From: Clostridium magnum DSM 2767
GTDB lineage: Bacteria; Bacillota; Clostridia; Clostridiales; Clostridiaceae
DNA length: 64,000 nt
Direction of reading: 5' to 3'
Assembly (NCBI RefSeq): GCF_001623875.1
Contig: NZ_LWAE01000001.1
Span: 1,488,001-1,552,000 of the forward strand
How positions within the stretch are numbered: the stretch's first letter is position 1; each line of letters opens with the position of its first letter. Below, in pieces: positions 38,398 through 49,068 of this stretch. Below the pieces are notes generated by a model. It had not been told where the DNA came from. It made no database searches and saw nothing but the letters and a program-made list of their open reading frames with translations. The position numbers and the translations under genes are program-made.

Positions 38398-40509
38398 ATG
38401 AGTCAAATAATGGAGACTGCTGTTGCAGGTAGAACTTTGAAGGTTGAATGCGGTAAAGTAGGTATGCTTTCAAATTCTGCTATTCTTATTAGTTATGGAG
38501 AAACAGTAGTTCTTGTTAACGCAAATGCATCAGATAAGCCAAGAGATGGGATTGATTTCTTCCCTTTAAGTATAGAGTATGAGGAAAGATTATACGCTGT
38601 AGGTAAAATTCCAGGAGGATTTATAAAAAGGGAGGGTAAGCCTTCCGAAAAGTCAGTTTTAAATGCAAGAGCAATAGATAGACCACTAAGACCGCTATTT
38701 CCTAAGGGGTATAGAAATGATGTGCAGGTGGTTTGTACTGTTGTATCTGTAGAACAGGATAACTCACCAGATATACTAGCTATAAACGGTGCATCACTGG
38801 CTTTATGCCTATCCAGTATTCCTTTTAATATACCTGTAGCGGCTGTATCTGTAGGATTAATTGAAGATAAGTTTATTATAAATCCAACATTAGCCGAGAG
38901 AGAAAAAAGCACTTTAAACTTAACTGTATGTGCAACTAAGGAAAGAGTAATGATGGTAGAAGCCGGAGGGCATGAAATACCAGAAGATGTAATGTATAAT
39001 GCTATAATGTTTGGTTTTGAAGAATGCAAAAAAATAGTGACTTTTCAAGAAGAGGTTGTTGCAAAATTAGGCAAAGAAAAACAAGTGCCTGTGCTTCATA
39101 AAGTAGATGAGTCTATAGAGAAAGAAGTTAGAGACTTTGCATTCAATATCATAAAAGAAGCTATGTACATAACAGACAAGGATAAAAGAAATGAAGCTGT
39201 AAATGCTGCAAAGGAAAAGATTAGTGAGCAGTTTAGTGAAAAATATCCAGATAACTCTGCAGATATAGCAGAAATTATATACGGAATGCAAAAAGAAGTA
39301 GTAAGAAACATGCTTTTAAATGAGGATAGAAGACCAGATGGAAGAGCATTTGATCAAGTAAGACCTATCAGCTGTGATAACGGATTCCTTCCAAGAACAC
39401 ACGGAACAGGATTATTTACAAGGGGACTGACTCAGGTAATGACTGTTGCAACATTAGGAGCTTTAGGTGATGTTCAAATTCTTGATGGACTTGGTTCTGA
39501 AGAATTTAAAAGATATATGCATCATTATAATTTTCCGTCTTACAGTGTTGGAGAGGTTAGACCTTTAAGAGGACCAGGAAGAAGAGAAATTGGTCACGGA
39601 GCTTTAGCTGAAAAAGCATTAGAGCCTCTAATTCCTAATGAAGATGAATTCCCATATACTATAAGACTTGTATCAGAAGTGTTAAGTTCAAATGGATCAA
39701 CATCTCAAGCAAGTGTATGTGCTAGTACTTTGGCATTATTAGATGCTGGAGTTCCAATAAAAAGACCAGCGGCAGGAATTGCTATGGGACTTATAACAAG
39801 TGAAGATTTATCTAAAGAAAAGGTTATTACTGATATACAAGGTATAGAGGATTTCTTTGGAGATATGGATTTTAAAGTAGCAGGAACAGAAGTTGGTATT
39901 ACCGCTATTCAATTTGATACAAAGGTTCATGGCTTATCTAGTGAGTGTATAAAAACATCATTAAAAGATGCAAGAACTGCTAGAATTCATATTTTAGAAA
40001 AAATGAATGCATGTATCTCTAAGCCAAAAGAAGAGCTATCAAAATATGCTCCAAAGACTTATATAATGAATATAGATCCTGATAAGATTAGAGACGTAAT
40101 TGGGCCAGGTGGAAAAGTTATAAATAAAATTATAGCAGAAACTGGTGTTAAGATTGATATAAAAGAAGATGGAAAGATATTTGTAATGTCTGATGATAGC
40201 GTATGCGCGAAGAGGGCATTGAAAATTATAGACGATCTAACTAGAGAAGTTAAGGTTGGAGAAATATATCTAGGAAAGGTTACTAAGATAACTACTTTTG
40301 GTGCCTTTGTAGAAGTACTTCCTGGAAAAGAAGGATTAGTACACATATCAAAGCTAGACTTTGCTAGAGTAAATAAAGTTGAAGACATAGTTTCTGTTGG
40401 AGATGAAATACTAGTTAAGGTAACTGAAATAGATAATCAAGGAAGAGTTAATCTTTCAAGAAAAGATGCTATAAAGGACTCTGAGGAAAAAGATTCAAAG
40501 GAAGAATAA
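38398..40509 (+). CDS. pnp: Polynucleotide phosphorylase
   Basis: 3'-5' phosphorolytic exoribonuclease of the RNA degradosome. 703 residues: two RNase PH domains, the second with [28 protein letters not shown] in pieces and [14 protein letters not shown]; a KH domain with [16 protein letters not shown]; an S1 domain with [28 protein letters not shown] is upstream. RNase Y, its partner in Gram-positive RNA decay, is at 50457. Confidence 0.98.
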   Translation: MSQIMETAVAGRTLKVECGKVGMLSNSAILISYGETVVLVNANASDKPRDGIDFFPLSIEYEERLYAVGKIPGGFIKREGKPSEKSVLNARAIDRPLRPLFPKGYRNDVQVVCTVVSVEQDNSPDILAINGASLALCLSSIPFNIPVAAVSVGLIEDKFIINPTLAEREKSTLNLTVCATKERVMMVEAGGHEIPEDVMYNAIMFGFEECKKIVTFQEEVVAKLGKEKQVPVLHKVDESIEKEVRDFAFNIIKEAMYITDKDKRNEAVNAAKEKISEQFSEKYPDNSADIAEIIYGMQKEVVRNMLLNEDRRPDGRAFDQVRPISCDNGFLPRTHGTGLFTRGLTQVMTVATLGALGDVQILDGLGSEEFKRYMHHYNFPSYSVGEVRPLRGPGRREIGHGALAEKALEPLIPNEDEFPYTIRLVSEVLSSNGSTSQASVCASTLALLDAGVPIKRPAAGIAMGLITSEDLSKEKVITDIQGIEDFFGDMDFKVAGTEVGITAIQFDTKVHGLSSECIKTSLKDARTARIHILEKMNACISKPKEELSKYAPKTYIMNIDPDKIRDVIGPGGKVINKIIAETGVKIDIKEDGKIFVMSDDSVCAKRALKIIDDLTREVKVGEIYLGKVTKITTFGAFVEVLPGKEGLVHISKLDFARVNKVEDIVSVGDEILVKVTEIDNQGRVNLSRKDAIKDSEEKDSKEE

Positions 40510-40514
40510 AAATA

Positions 40515-40545
40515 GAAGGGCATTATGATGCCTTTTTATTTTTTA
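40515..40545 (+). terminator. Terminator after pnp
   Basis: AAGGGCAT, TATG loop region, ATGCCTTT, followed by TTATTTTTT. Confidence 0.8.
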
Positions 40546-40661
40546 AGTAGGAATTTAAAACTTTTTATTAAAACAATACTTATTAGATATAAAAAAAGCT
40601 AATTTGTAGATTAATATGAAATATTATAAGGAATAGAGTATATAGATAGGCCAAAAGCAAA

Positions 40662-40684
40662 AAAGGCGGCTATGCCGCTTTGTT
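40662..40684 (+). terminator. GC-rich hairpin before the M16 gene
   Basis: GGCGGC-TAT-GCCGCT with flanking AAA and TTTG. It is a compact stem, about 100 nt upstream of the M16 gene; second terminator or leader element. Confidence 0.5.
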
Positions 40685-40762
40685 CTCGTATTATTATTGT
40701 AGGAAATTCAAATTTTAATATAATTTAGTATAATAAATATATGAATTCCTGAGGAGGCGCTT

Positions 40763-42061
40763 ATGTATAATTTATTTAAATTAGACAATGGGTTAAGAGT
40801 AGTTGTTGAAAATATAGAGTATGTGAACTCAGTAAGTGTTGGCTTATGGGTAGAAAATGGTTCAAGAAATGAAAATAAAGCTAATAGTGGGATATCTCAT
40901 TTTATTGAACATATGTTTTTTAAAGGAACAGAAAATAGAACAGCACTTCAAATAGCTGAATGTATAGAAGATGTAGGTGGTCAAATAAATGCTTTTACTG
41001 GTAAAGAGGCTACGTGCTTTTATGTAAAAGCTTTAGATTCCTATTTAGAACTTTCTTTAGATGTAATATCTGATATGCTTTTTAATAGTAAGTTTTCACC
41101 AGAGGATATTGAGAAGGAAAAGAGTGTAATTATAGAAGAGATAAATATGAGCGAAGATTCACCAGAAGATGTGTTATCCGATTTACATAGTGTAGCTATA
41201 TGGGGAGATGATGCTATATCGCTACCTATATTAGGAACAGAAGATACAGTAAAATCTTTTACCAGGGATCAGATAGTCAAATATATTTCTTCATATTACA
41301 TACCTGAGAATTCTGTTATATCAATTGCAGGTAAATTTGATCCCGAAAACATAGAAAAACTTGTAGAAAAATATTTTGGTAACTGGAATAGTACTAATAA
41401 AAAGTTAACTAAGTATTCTAAACCGGAAATTTTAAGTAAAAACTTATTTAAGAAAAAGAGTATTGAACAGCTTCATATAAGCATTGGCATTCCTGGTATA
41501 GAAACAGGAAGTGAGGATCTATATTCTTTACTACTTTTAAGCAATGTTTTTGGTGGTGGTGCATCATCTATACTATTTCAGAAGATAAGAGAAGAAAAAG
41601 GTTTGTGCTACTCCATTTATTCCTATATTTCGGCTTTTATGAATACTGGCGTTGTGAATATATATACTAGCTTAAACCCTAAGTATGCAGCTGATGCCAT
41701 TAATATGATAAAGGAAGAAATAAACAAATTTGTTCAGAATGGTATAAGTGATGATAAATTAGTGAAAGCCAAAGAACAGCTAAAGGGAAGCTATATTTTA
41801 GGGCTAGAAAGTACTAGTAGTAGGATGTTTAGTAACGGAAAGTCTGTATTATTTTTGAACAAAATAAAAACTCCTACAGATCTTATAGAAAAGATAAATA
41901 GGATAGATAGACATAAGCTGGAGGAAGTTATGCAAAAGACTTTTGCTCATGGCATAATCAATTCATCCTTTGTAGGAGAAAATATAGATAGGGAACTTTT
42001 AAATAACATACTTACAACAGAAATAGTATCTTTTAAAAGTGAAAAAAGTAAACTAGTATAA
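40763..42061 (+). CDS. M16 family zinc peptidase
   Basis: 432-residue pitrilysin/processing-peptidase-like protein. The inverted zinc motif HFIEHMFFKGT (HxxEH) is near residue 48 and the distal glutamate region IEEINMSEDSPEDV follows; the second domain has GGGASSILFQKIREEKGLCY. The homologue of B. subtilis MlpA/YmxG, placed after pnp in many Firmicutes. A GAGGAGG site precedes the ATG. Natural substrate not established. Confidence 0.92.
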   Translation: MYNLFKLDNGLRVVVENIEYVNSVSVGLWVENGSRNENKANSGISHFIEHMFFKGTENRTALQIAECIEDVGGQINAFTGKEATCFYVKALDSYLELSLDVISDMLFNSKFSPEDIEKEKSVIIEEINMSEDSPEDVLSDLHSVAIWGDDAISLPILGTEDTVKSFTRDQIVKYISSYYIPENSVISIAGKFDPENIEKLVEKYFGNWNSTNKKLTKYSKPEILSKNLFKKKSIEQLHISIGIPGIETGSEDLYSLLLLSNVFGGGASSILFQKIREEKGLCYSIYSYISAFMNTGVVNIYTSLNPKYAADAINMIKEEINKFVQNGISDDKLVKAKEQLKGSYILGLESTSSRMFSNGKSVLFLNKIKTPTDLIEKINRIDRHKLEEVMQKTFAHGIINSSFVGENIDRELLNNILTTEIVSFKSEKSKLV

Positions 42062-42076
42062 TTGAGCTGGTAATAA

Positions 42077-42130
42077 CTCCTTAATATTATACATAATATG
42101 TAAAGTAGTAGATACATAATATTAAGGAGG
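42077..42130 (+). promoter_or_regulatory. Hairpin sequestering the ymxH ribosome site
   Basis: CTCCTTAATATTAT (42077-42090) is the exact 14-bp complement of ATAATATTAAGGAG (42116-42129). The right arm contains the AAGGAGG Shine-Dalgarno (42124-42130). The 25-nt loop contains ACATAATATGT. Translation of ymxH should therefore need opening of this stem. Confidence 0.7.
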
Positions 42131-42139
42131 TATTTAAAT

Positions 42140-42412
42140 ATGAGCGAAAATATAAAGTTTTATAGTGACATGGAGAAGTATGAGATAATTAATGTTAATG
42201 ATGGAGATAAATTTAATTGCCTAGGAAATAATGATATAGTTATTGATGAGGATGGAAATCTAAAATTATTAATTTTAAATGATAATAAGTCTAAATTTGG
42301 CTTATTTGCCAAGAGTGAGTTTATAGAAGTGCCTTGGGAGTATGTAAAAAAAATAGGTTCGAAAACTATAATAATTGATGCAGAAGATAAAATGCTTAAG
42401 AGATCTCGTTAA
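42140..42412 (+). CDS. ymxH: YlmC/YmxH family PRC-barrel sporulation protein
   Basis: 90-residue PRC-barrel domain protein. It has the family layout: a strand-rich core, EKYEIINVNDGDKFN, NDIVIDEDGNLKLLIL, then VPWEYVKKIGSKTIIID. Members are linked to sporulation by context, with no established biochemical role. It follows the M16 peptidase and precedes dapG, the usual ymxG-ymxH-dapG order. Confidence 0.9.
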   Translation: MSENIKFYSDMEKYEIINVNDGDKFNCLGNNDIVIDEDGNLKLLILNDNKSKFGLFAKSEFIEVPWEYVKKIGSKTIIIDAEDKMLKRSR

Positions 42413-42468
42413 CATATTGAGATCTATCTAATATACTGTTATTAGAGAATGTTCATGGAGGGTAAATG

Positions 42469-43677
42469 ATGAAAATATTAATACAAAAATTTGGAGGAAC
42501 CTCTGTTTCCACCCATGAGAGAAGATTATTAGTAGTTAATAAGATATTGAAGGCAATAGAAGAAGGTTTTTCGCCTGTAGTAGTAGTATCTGCTATGGGA
42601 AGAAAAGGACAGCCTTATGCAACAGATACCCTTCTTTCTTTAATAAGTGATGAATTTAAGAAAAATACTTTGGCTGTAGACCTGCTTATGAGTTGTGGTG
42701 AAATTATAAGTACAGTAGTAACAAGTGATGAATTATCTAAAAATGGATTACAGTCAGTACCATTGACAGGAGGACAAGCAGGAATTATAACTGATGATAA
42801 CTATAATAATGGATCTGTCTTAAGGGTTCAGCCAGAAAGATTATTGAATATACTTAGAGAAGGAAAAATACCTGTAGTTGCTGGCTTTCAAGGAATAAGT
42901 GAAAATGGATATGTAACTACTTTAGGAAGAGGTGGAAGTGATACCACTGCATCACTTTTAGGAGTAGCTTTAAAAGCAGAAGAAATTCAAATCTATACAG
43001 ATGTTGATGGAATTATGACAGCAGATCCAAGAATAGTTTCAGATGCAAGTTTAATTGAAGAGATTGGTTATAATGAAGTTTTCCAGTTTGCTGATCAAGG
43101 GGCTAAGGTAATTCATCCTGGTGCTGTAGAAATAGCTGCTAAAGGGAATATTCCACTTGTTATCAAAAATACTCTTAATGATTGCAAAGGAACTATAATT
43201 AGTGGTAAAGCTATGCAGATTTCTAACAATATTATCGATGGAATTACTTCAATGGATGATAGAGTACAAGTTACGGTAGAGTGCGATAAAAATAAAGATA
43301 ATGAAAACTATTATGTATTATTTGATGAATTGGCAAATAATTCGATAAGCTTAGATTTGATAAATGTATTCCTAAATCAAAAAATATTTACTATTGATAA
43401 AAAAAATATGGAAAACTTAAAAATTATAATGAAAAACCTTGGACTTCAGTATTCTTATATAGAAGATTGTACTAAGATAGCATTAATTGGCAGTGGAATG
43501 AGAGGTATACCAGGTGTTATGGCTAGAATATTAAAGGTGTTAGCTAAAGAAAATATACAGATACTTCAAACTGCAGATTCACATACTACTATATGGTGTC
43601 TTGTAAGAAGTAAAGATGTAGAAAAAGCTGTTAATGCACTTCATAGAGAATTTAAATTAGGTGGAGAGTGTAATTAG
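42469..43677 (+). CDS. dapG: Aspartokinase
   Basis: First enzyme of lysine, threonine and methionine synthesis and, in spore formers, of dipicolinate. 402 residues: catalytic domain with IQKFGGTSVST, VVVVSAMGRKGQPYATDTLL and TLGRGGSDTTASLLGVAL, then two ACT domains from about residue 260. The sporulation-associated DapG type, next to ymxH and tepA. ATG 42469 is spaced 6 nt from GGAGGG; the ATG at 42466 is too close. Confidence 0.95.
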   Translation: MKILIQKFGGTSVSTHERRLLVVNKILKAIEEGFSPVVVVSAMGRKGQPYATDTLLSLISDEFKKNTLAVDLLMSCGEIISTVVTSDELSKNGLQSVPLTGGQAGIITDDNYNNGSVLRVQPERLLNILREGKIPVVAGFQGISENGYVTTLGRGGSDTTASLLGVALKAEEIQIYTDVDGIMTADPRIVSDASLIEEIGYNEVFQFADQGAKVIHPGAVEIAAKGNIPLVIKNTLNDCKGTIISGKAMQISNNIIDGITSMDDRVQVTVECDKNKDNENYYVLFDELANNSISLDLINVFLNQKIFTIDKKNMENLKIIMKNLGLQYSYIEDCTKIALIGSGMRGIPGVMARILKVLAKENIQILQTADSHTTIWCLVRSKDVEKAVNALHREFKLGGECN

Positions 43678-43689
43678 CATGTATATAGG

Positions 43690-43729
43690 TCCCCTTTTAT
43701 GCATAGAATAAGGCTATGCAAGGAGGGGA
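43690..43729 (+). promoter_or_regulatory. Hairpin sequestering the tepA ribosome site
   Basis: TCCCCTTTTATGCATAG (43690-43706) pairs with CTATGCAAGGAGGGGA (43714-43729): 16 pairs including two G-U and one bulged A, with a 7-nt loop. The whole AGGAGGGG ribosome site (43721-43728) is in the stem. No T-run, so not a terminator. Confidence 0.7.
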
Positions 43730-43736
43730 TTACTAC

Positions 43737-44471
43737 ATGTCAGATGAAAGAGAAAATCGTGATAATCGAGATAAATCAGAAACTAAAAATGAAGTGGAAA
43801 ATAAAGAACTACAGAATATAAAAGAATTAGGTGTTCCTAATATTCCCAAGGGTAGAGACAGAATTCAAATACTTCCTATAATTGGTCAAATTGAAGGGCA
43901 TGGTGTTTTGCCGCCTCAAACTAAGACAACTAAATATGAACATGTTATACCACAGTTAATTACTATAGAAAATGATTCTAGTGTTGAAGGAATATTAGTG
44001 GTATTGAATACTGTAGGTGGAGATGTAGAAGCAGGTCTTGCTATATCGGAAATGATAAGAAGTTTAAGTAAACCTACGGTATCTTTAGTAATCGGTGGGG
44101 GGCATTCTATTGGTGTACCACTTGCTACTTCATCAGATTATTCATTTATTTCGCCTACCGCTACAATGATTGTTCACCCTGTAAGAATGAATGGATTGGT
44201 TATAGGGGTTCCGCAAACCTTTGAATATTTTAATAAGATGCAGGAAAGGATAAATGATTTTGTAGTAAGAACATCGAAGATAAATAAAGATAGATTAAAG
44301 GGTCTAATGCTTCAAACAGATGAACTTTTAAATGATATGGGAACTATTTTGATTGGTAAGCAGGCAGTTGAGGAAGGATTGATTGATGAAGTTGGTGGTA
44401 TAAGCGATGCACTTAGAAAACTAGAAGAGCTTATACAGCAAAATAAAAGTGAGGGCGAAAAACGACCATAG
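43737..44471 (+). CDS. tepA: ClpP-like serine protease, TepA/YmfB family
   Basis: 244-residue ClpP-crotonase fold protein. An acidic, charged N-terminal stretch of about 50 residues is followed by GQIEGHGVLPPQTKTTKYEH, LNTVGGDVEAGLAISEMI, the serine motif GGGHSIGVPLATSS (about residue 121) and the histidine segment MIVHPVRMNG. Homologous to B. subtilis YmfB/TepA, reported to cleave spore SASP-type peptides or assist export. Start ATG 43737 is 8 nt after AGGAGGGG; the longer frame start at 43716 lies inside the hairpin. Confidence 0.9.
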   Translation: MSDERENRDNRDKSETKNEVENKELQNIKELGVPNIPKGRDRIQILPIIGQIEGHGVLPPQTKTTKYEHVIPQLITIENDSSVEGILVVLNTVGGDVEAGLAISEMIRSLSKPTVSLVIGGGHSIGVPLATSSDYSFISPTATMIVHPVRMNGLVIGVPQTFEYFNKMQERINDFVVRTSKINKDRLKGLMLQTDELLNDMGTILIGKQAVEEGLIDEVGGISDALRKLEELIQQNKSEGEKRP

Positions 44472-44566
44472 GAAATTTCCTATGGTAATTTATATTTGTT
44501 AAAGGTATAAAAAGGAAATAGGTAGGCTATGTAGAAATATTTATATTGCTGGAGGTGATATTGAAT

Positions 44567-46819
44567 ATGGCTAGAAAAACTGAAAAATATGAATTTAATA
44601 GTGACATAAAAGGAATTTTATTAATTACTATAGGAATACTTATGATTATTAGTATTTTTTCATCAACGTCCTCTGGAATTGTAGGCAAGTTTATAAAAAA
44701 ATTACTAATAGCCGTTATGGGATTAGGAGCTTTTATATTCCCTATCTTAATAATTTTTATAGGATTTTGTTATGTAGTAAAAAAGAACAAAATAAATTTC
44801 AGTAAAAAATTCTATGGGATTTTACTTTTTATTGTTACTACCCTTTTATTTACGCAGATGATAGTGCTGTCTAATTATTATATTAATGATAATGTGTCTT
44901 CAGGTATACGTAGATTATATGAAACGGATGAAATACTTCATGGAGGGATTATAAGTTTCTTAATAGATGTGCAACTATTTAACTTGTTTGGAACCCCGGG
45001 CTGCTATGTGATTTTTATTTCCTTATACATAATATCCTTTATAATTATGAGTAGAGTAACATTGTATGATATATTACATAAAATTAAGTATGCATTAAAG
45101 GAAAACTATATTGAAGAAGATGATACAATAATCCAAGATAAGAGTGACAAAGTAGTAAAATCTGATGATGAAAAAGAAAGCTTTATTAAAAATATTAATA
45201 ATAGAATAAAAATACTTGATTTTATGAAAGCTGGAGATAAAAAAGAGGAAGAAAATTCAATAAATAAAAATGGAAATGATTATAATAGTCAAAGTAAAAA
45301 TAAAAGACATCATATAGAAATTGAATATGCCTCTGACAAGATAGAGGATAATTCCATAAATGAAGAATTAGAAAAACAGATAATTAATAATAAATCTGTT
45401 TTAAATCTAAAATATAATTTTCCACCACTAGATTTATTAAAGCCCAATATTCAATCTAAGTTAAATAAGGAAGATAAAAAGGAACTAATTAGCAATGCTA
45501 ATAAACTTGAAGAGACTTTAAATAGCTTTGGAGTTGAGGCCAAAGTCATTCAGGTTAGTAAAGGTCCTTCGGTAACTAGATTCGAATTGCAACCAAACCC
45601 TGGGGTGAAGGTAAGTAAAATTGTTAATTTATCTGATGATATAGCCTTAGGATTAGCAGCATCCGGGGTTAGAATAGAAGCACCTATACCGGGAAAATCT
45701 GCAATAGGAATAGAAGTACCAAATAAAGAATTAGCAGCTGTATACTTACGAGAAGTAACGGAATCTCCTGAATTCATTAATTCAAATAAAAATTTGGCAT
45801 ATTGTTTAGGAAAAGATATAGGTGGTAATTGTGTAGTTTCAGATTTAACAAAAATGCCTCATATGCTGATTGCAGGGGCTACTGGTTCCGGTAAGAGTGT
45901 ATGTATTAATACACTTATTGTGAGCTTATTATATAAATATTCACCGGATAATGTTAAGCTTTTGATGATAGATCCAAAAGTAGTTGAATTGAGTGTTTAT
46001 AATGGAATACCACACCTATTGATACCAGTTGTAACAGATCCTAAAAAAGCTGCAGGTGCTTTAAACTGGGCTGTTCAGGAAATGAATAGAAGGTACAAGC
46101 TTTTTGCTGATAATGGTGTAAGAAACATTGAAGGTTATAATGAATTAGTTGATAAAGGAATGGCAGAAAACAAACTATCTTTTGTTGTAATAATTATTGA
46201 TGAGTTAGCAGATTTGATGATGGTATGTGCTAATGATATTGAGGATTATATAGGACGTTTGGCACAGATGGCAAGAGCTGCAGGTATGCATTTAGTAATT
46301 GCTACTCAGAGACCCTCTGTAGATGTTATAACAGGGGTTATTAAGGCAAATATCCCTTCAAGAATATCCTTTGCGGTATCAAGTCAAATTGACTCTAGAA
46401 CAATTCTTGATACTGCTGGAGCAGAAAAGCTTCTTGGAAAAGGAGATATGCTATTTTATCCAGTAGGTGAAGCAAAACCTGTAAGAATACAAGGGGCATT
46501 TATCTCGGAAAGTGAAGTTGAAAAAGTTGTTAACTTCATAAAAGATCAGCAGGGAGAGCCCCAATATGAAGATCATATAATAGAGCAAATAGATACAAGC
46601 ACTAATGGAGAAAATTCTGAAAGTGATGATTTGCTAGAAGAAGCAACTAGAATCGTGGTAGATGCAGGTCAAGCATCTACGTCTTTAATTCAGCGAAGGC
46701 TTAGAATTGGATATAATAGAGCAGCGAGAATAATGGAACAGATGGAAGAAAGAGGAATAATATCCGCAAGGGATGGAAGTAAACCAAGGCAAGTACTGAT
46801 AAAAAGAGATGAGCTTTAA
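44567..46819 (+). CDS. ftsK: DNA translocase FtsK/SpoIIIE
   Basis: 750-residue hexameric DNA pump for chromosome segregation at division or into the forespore. N-terminal four hydrophobic segments (about 15-165), a low-complexity linker rich in Asn/Lys/Asp, then the motor with Walker A IAGATGSGKSV (about residue 437), Walker B FVVIIIDELADLMMV and the winged-helix gamma domain from about 680 (DLLEEATRIVVDAG, GYNRAARIMEQMEERGI). TTG 44561, closer to GGAGGTGAT, is an alternative start. Confidence 0.95.
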   Translation: MARKTEKYEFNSDIKGILLITIGILMIISIFSSTSSGIVGKFIKKLLIAVMGLGAFIFPILIIFIGFCYVVKKNKINFSKKFYGILLFIVTTLLFTQMIVLSNYYINDNVSSGIRRLYETDEILHGGIISFLIDVQLFNLFGTPGCYVIFISLYIISFIIMSRVTLYDILHKIKYALKENYIEEDDTIIQDKSDKVVKSDDEKESFIKNINNRIKILDFMKAGDKKEEENSINKNGNDYNSQSKNKRHHIEIEYASDKIEDNSINEELEKQIINNKSVLNLKYNFPPLDLLKPNIQSKLNKEDKKELISNANKLEETLNSFGVEAKVIQVSKGPSVTRFELQPNPGVKVSKIVNLSDDIALGLAASGVRIEAPIPGKSAIGIEVPNKELAAVYLREVTESPEFINSNKNLAYCLGKDIGGNCVVSDLTKMPHMLIAGATGSGKSVCINTLIVSLLYKYSPDNVKLLMIDPKVVELSVYNGIPHLLIPVVTDPKKAAGALNWAVQEMNRRYKLFADNGVRNIEGYNELVDKGMAENKLSFVVIIIDELADLMMVCANDIEDYIGRLAQMARAAGMHLVIATQRPSVDVITGVIKANIPSRISFAVSSQIDSRTILDTAGAEKLLGKGDMLFYPVGEAKPVRIQGAFISESEVEKVVNFIKDQQGEPQYEDHIIEQIDTSTNGENSESDDLLEEATRIVVDAGQASTSLIQRRLRIGYNRAARIMEQMEERGIISARDGSKPRQVLIKRDEL

Positions 46820-46910
46820 TTTAAATTTTGTCTTGTAAAATACAAAAAGTAGATTTAAAATAAAATATGAGTTTATTAAATATCATTTGTGTACATACAG
46901 GAGGATAAAA

Positions 46911-48251
46911 GTGGAAAAATTAAAAATAGGACTTATTAGTTTGGGCTGTGATAAAAATAGAATTGATTCGGAAATTATTTTGAAAAATATACATGCTGAT
47001 AATATTATAATAAATGATCCTAGAGAAGCAGATGTAATAATTGTAAATACCTGTGGATTCATAGAGTCATCGAAACAAGAGTCCATAGACACTATACTTG
47101 AAATGGCAGAATACAAGAAAAAATACAATTGTAAGCTACTTGTAGTAACAGGATGCTTGACTCAAAGATACGGTGAGGAACTTAAAGAGCTTTTGCCAGA
47201 GGCAGATATAATGCTAGGAGTTAATGATTATAACAAGCTTAATGAAAGCATTGAAAAATGTATTACTGGTAAAGAAAGTAAGTTTTATAGCTTTAATTAT
47301 AGTGATTTATCTATAAATGAGGGTGAAAGAATTTTAACTACAGAAGCTTACACTGCATATTTGAGAATTTCTGAGGGATGCGATAATTTTTGTACCTATT
47401 GTGTAATTCCTAAAATTAGGGGAAGATATAGAAGTAGAGAAATAGAAAACATATTGAAAGAAGCTAAAAGCTTAGCAGATCAAGGAACTAAAGAGATTGT
47501 ACTTGTAGCTCAAGATACTACTAGATATGGTATTGATATCTATGGCAAAAAAATGCTTCCACAGTTAATTAAAGAGGTTTCTAAGGTAGATGGCATTGAG
47601 TGGATAAGGATATTGTACTGTTATCCAGAAGAAATTACGGATGAATTAATAGATGAGATAGCAAATAATGATAAAGTATGTAAGTATTTAGACATTCCAA
47701 TTCAGCACATAAGTAATGATATTCTAAAGCTTATGGGAAGAAGAGGAAGAAAAGAACAGATAGTAGAAAACATAAATAAGTTAAGAGAAAAAGTGAAAGA
47801 TTTAGTTATAAGAACATCAATCATAGTTGGTTTCCCAGGTGAAACAGAGGAAAACTTTGAAGAACTAAAAGAATTTATTAAGGAAACAAAGTTTGGCAAA
47901 TTAGGTGTATTTACATATTCACAGGAAGAAGGTACACCGGCAGCTACTATGGAAAATCAAATTGATGAAGAAGTAAAGAAGAAAAGAGAGGAAGAATTAA
48001 TGCTTCTTCAACAGGAAATCTCTAAAGAGCTTAATGCTGTTAAAGTAGGCAAGATTTATGAAGTTATTGTAGAAGGAAAAGAAGAAGACTTGTGGTATGG
48101 AAGAAATTATGAGATGGCACCACAAATAGATGGTTTAGTTTATTTCCAAAGTGATAGAGTTATAAATAAGGGAGCTATGGTTAATGTCAAAATAACAAGT
48201 AGCTATGAGTATGATTTAAAGGGAGTTGTATGCGATGAATCTTCCAAATAA
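46911..48251 (+). CDS. rimO: Ribosomal protein S12 methylthiotransferase RimO
   Basis: 446-residue radical SAM enzyme that adds a methylthio group to Asp of S12. N-terminal UPF0004 domain: [41 protein letters not shown]; radical SAM motif [20 protein letters not shown] (about residue 157); C-terminal TRAM domain. The start is GTG 46911, 6 nt after AGGAGG. The last 17 nt overlap pgsA. Confidence 0.97.
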   Translation: MEKLKIGLISLGCDKNRIDSEIILKNIHADNIIINDPREADVIIVNTCGFIESSKQESIDTILEMAEYKKKYNCKLLVVTGCLTQRYGEELKELLPEADIMLGVNDYNKLNESIEKCITGKESKFYSFNYSDLSINEGERILTTEAYTAYLRISEGCDNFCTYCVIPKIRGRYRSREIENILKEAKSLADQGTKEIVLVAQDTTRYGIDIYGKKMLPQLIKEVSKVDGIEWIRILYCYPEEITDELIDEIANNDKVCKYLDIPIQHISNDILKLMGRRGRKEQIVENINKLREKVKDLVIRTSIIVGFPGETEENFEELKEFIKETKFGKLGVFTYSQEEGTPAATMENQIDEEVKKKREEELMLLQQEISKELNAVKVGKIYEVIVEGKEEDLWYGRNYEMAPQIDGLVYFQSDRVINKGAMVNVKITSSYEYDLKGVVCDESSK

Positions 48252-48822
48252 GCTTACAATATTAAGAATTATATTGGTTCCATTATTTTTGGTATTTATT
48301 TCAATGAAAGGTATACCTTATGGGAAACCTATTGCAATTGCAATATTTATAATTGCATCTGTTACTGATACTCTAGACGGATATATAGCAAGAAGTAGAA
48401 ACCAAGTAACAAGATTTGGGAAGTTCATGGATCCTTTAGCAGATAAGCTATTGGTAACAGCAGCTTTGATATCTCTTGTAGAGTTTCATATAGTACCTGC
48501 TTGGGCAGCTATGATAATTATTGCTAGAGAGTTTGCAGTAACGGGTTTGAGAACTGTAGCTGCAGCTGAAGGAATAGTTATAGCAGCTAGTGCCTGGGGA
48601 AAAGCAAAGACAGTTACACAAATAATTGCAATTATAATGGGGCTGATTAATCTAAACTATAATCATGTGTCTCTAGGTTTAGTAAAAAAGTTTATAAATT
48701 ATCCTCATAAATTTCTAAATATTACTACAGATATAGCAATGGCTGCTGCCGTAATTATTACAATAATATCTGGTTTGGATTATTTCTTAAAAAATAGAGG
48801 GGTAATGAAGTCAGATAAATAA
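48235..48822 (+). CDS. pgsA: CDP-diacylglycerol-glycerol-3-phosphate 3-phosphatidyltransferase
   Basis: 195-residue membrane enzyme for phosphatidylglycerol phosphate. The CDP-alcohol phosphotransferase motif is intact: [13 protein letters not shown] followed by [30 protein letters not shown] is the usual start. ATG 48235 overlaps rimO and has GGGAG 9 nt upstream. Confidence 0.96.
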   Translation: MNLPNKLTILRIILVPLFLVFISMKGIPYGKPIAIAIFIIASVTDTLDGYIARSRNQVTRFGKFMDPLADKLLVTAALISLVEFHIVPAWAAMIIIAREFAVTGLRTVAAAEGIVIAASAWGKAKTVTQIIAIIMGLINLNYNHVSLGLVKKFINYPHKFLNITTDIAMAAAVIITIISGLDYFLKNRGVMKSDK

Positions 48823-48838
48823 AAAGAATTAACATCAA

Positions 48839-48905
48839 TTGAGAATGCGTAACGACTATAAATTTTTGTATTAGTGCAAAAGTTCATACGCATTCTTAAT
48901 TTTTG
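48839..48905 (+). terminator. Terminator after pgsA
   Basis: GAGAATGCGTA and TACGCATTCT form the base of a long hairpin with an AT-rich internal part, followed by TAATTTTT. Confidence 0.75.
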
Positions 48906-49068
48906 GTCTCTTAATTTTATCCATTTTCATTTCATTGATTAAATCTTAGTGATTTGTCCATAATGAAGAATAGTGTATGTGATTCCTAAATAAGGAATTA
49001 ATACTTAATTTTCATGTAAATACCCATAATATCTATTTAATATATAGGCAAATTAGTTTTATATATTA
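48906..49068. other. Spacer upstream of recA promoter
   Basis: AT-rich, no gene or repeat that I can support between the pgsA terminator and the recA promoter. Confidence 0.5.

Noticed and set aside
38493-39029. 178-codon reverse frame inside pnp
   Set aside because: Complete overlap with the conserved RNase PH domain and no family features; a shadow frame.
40662-42061. RNA thermometer or hairpin over the M16 gene ribosome site
   Set aside because: AGGAAATTCA and TGAATTCCT upstream pair only with a bulge and do not include the GAGGAGG site.
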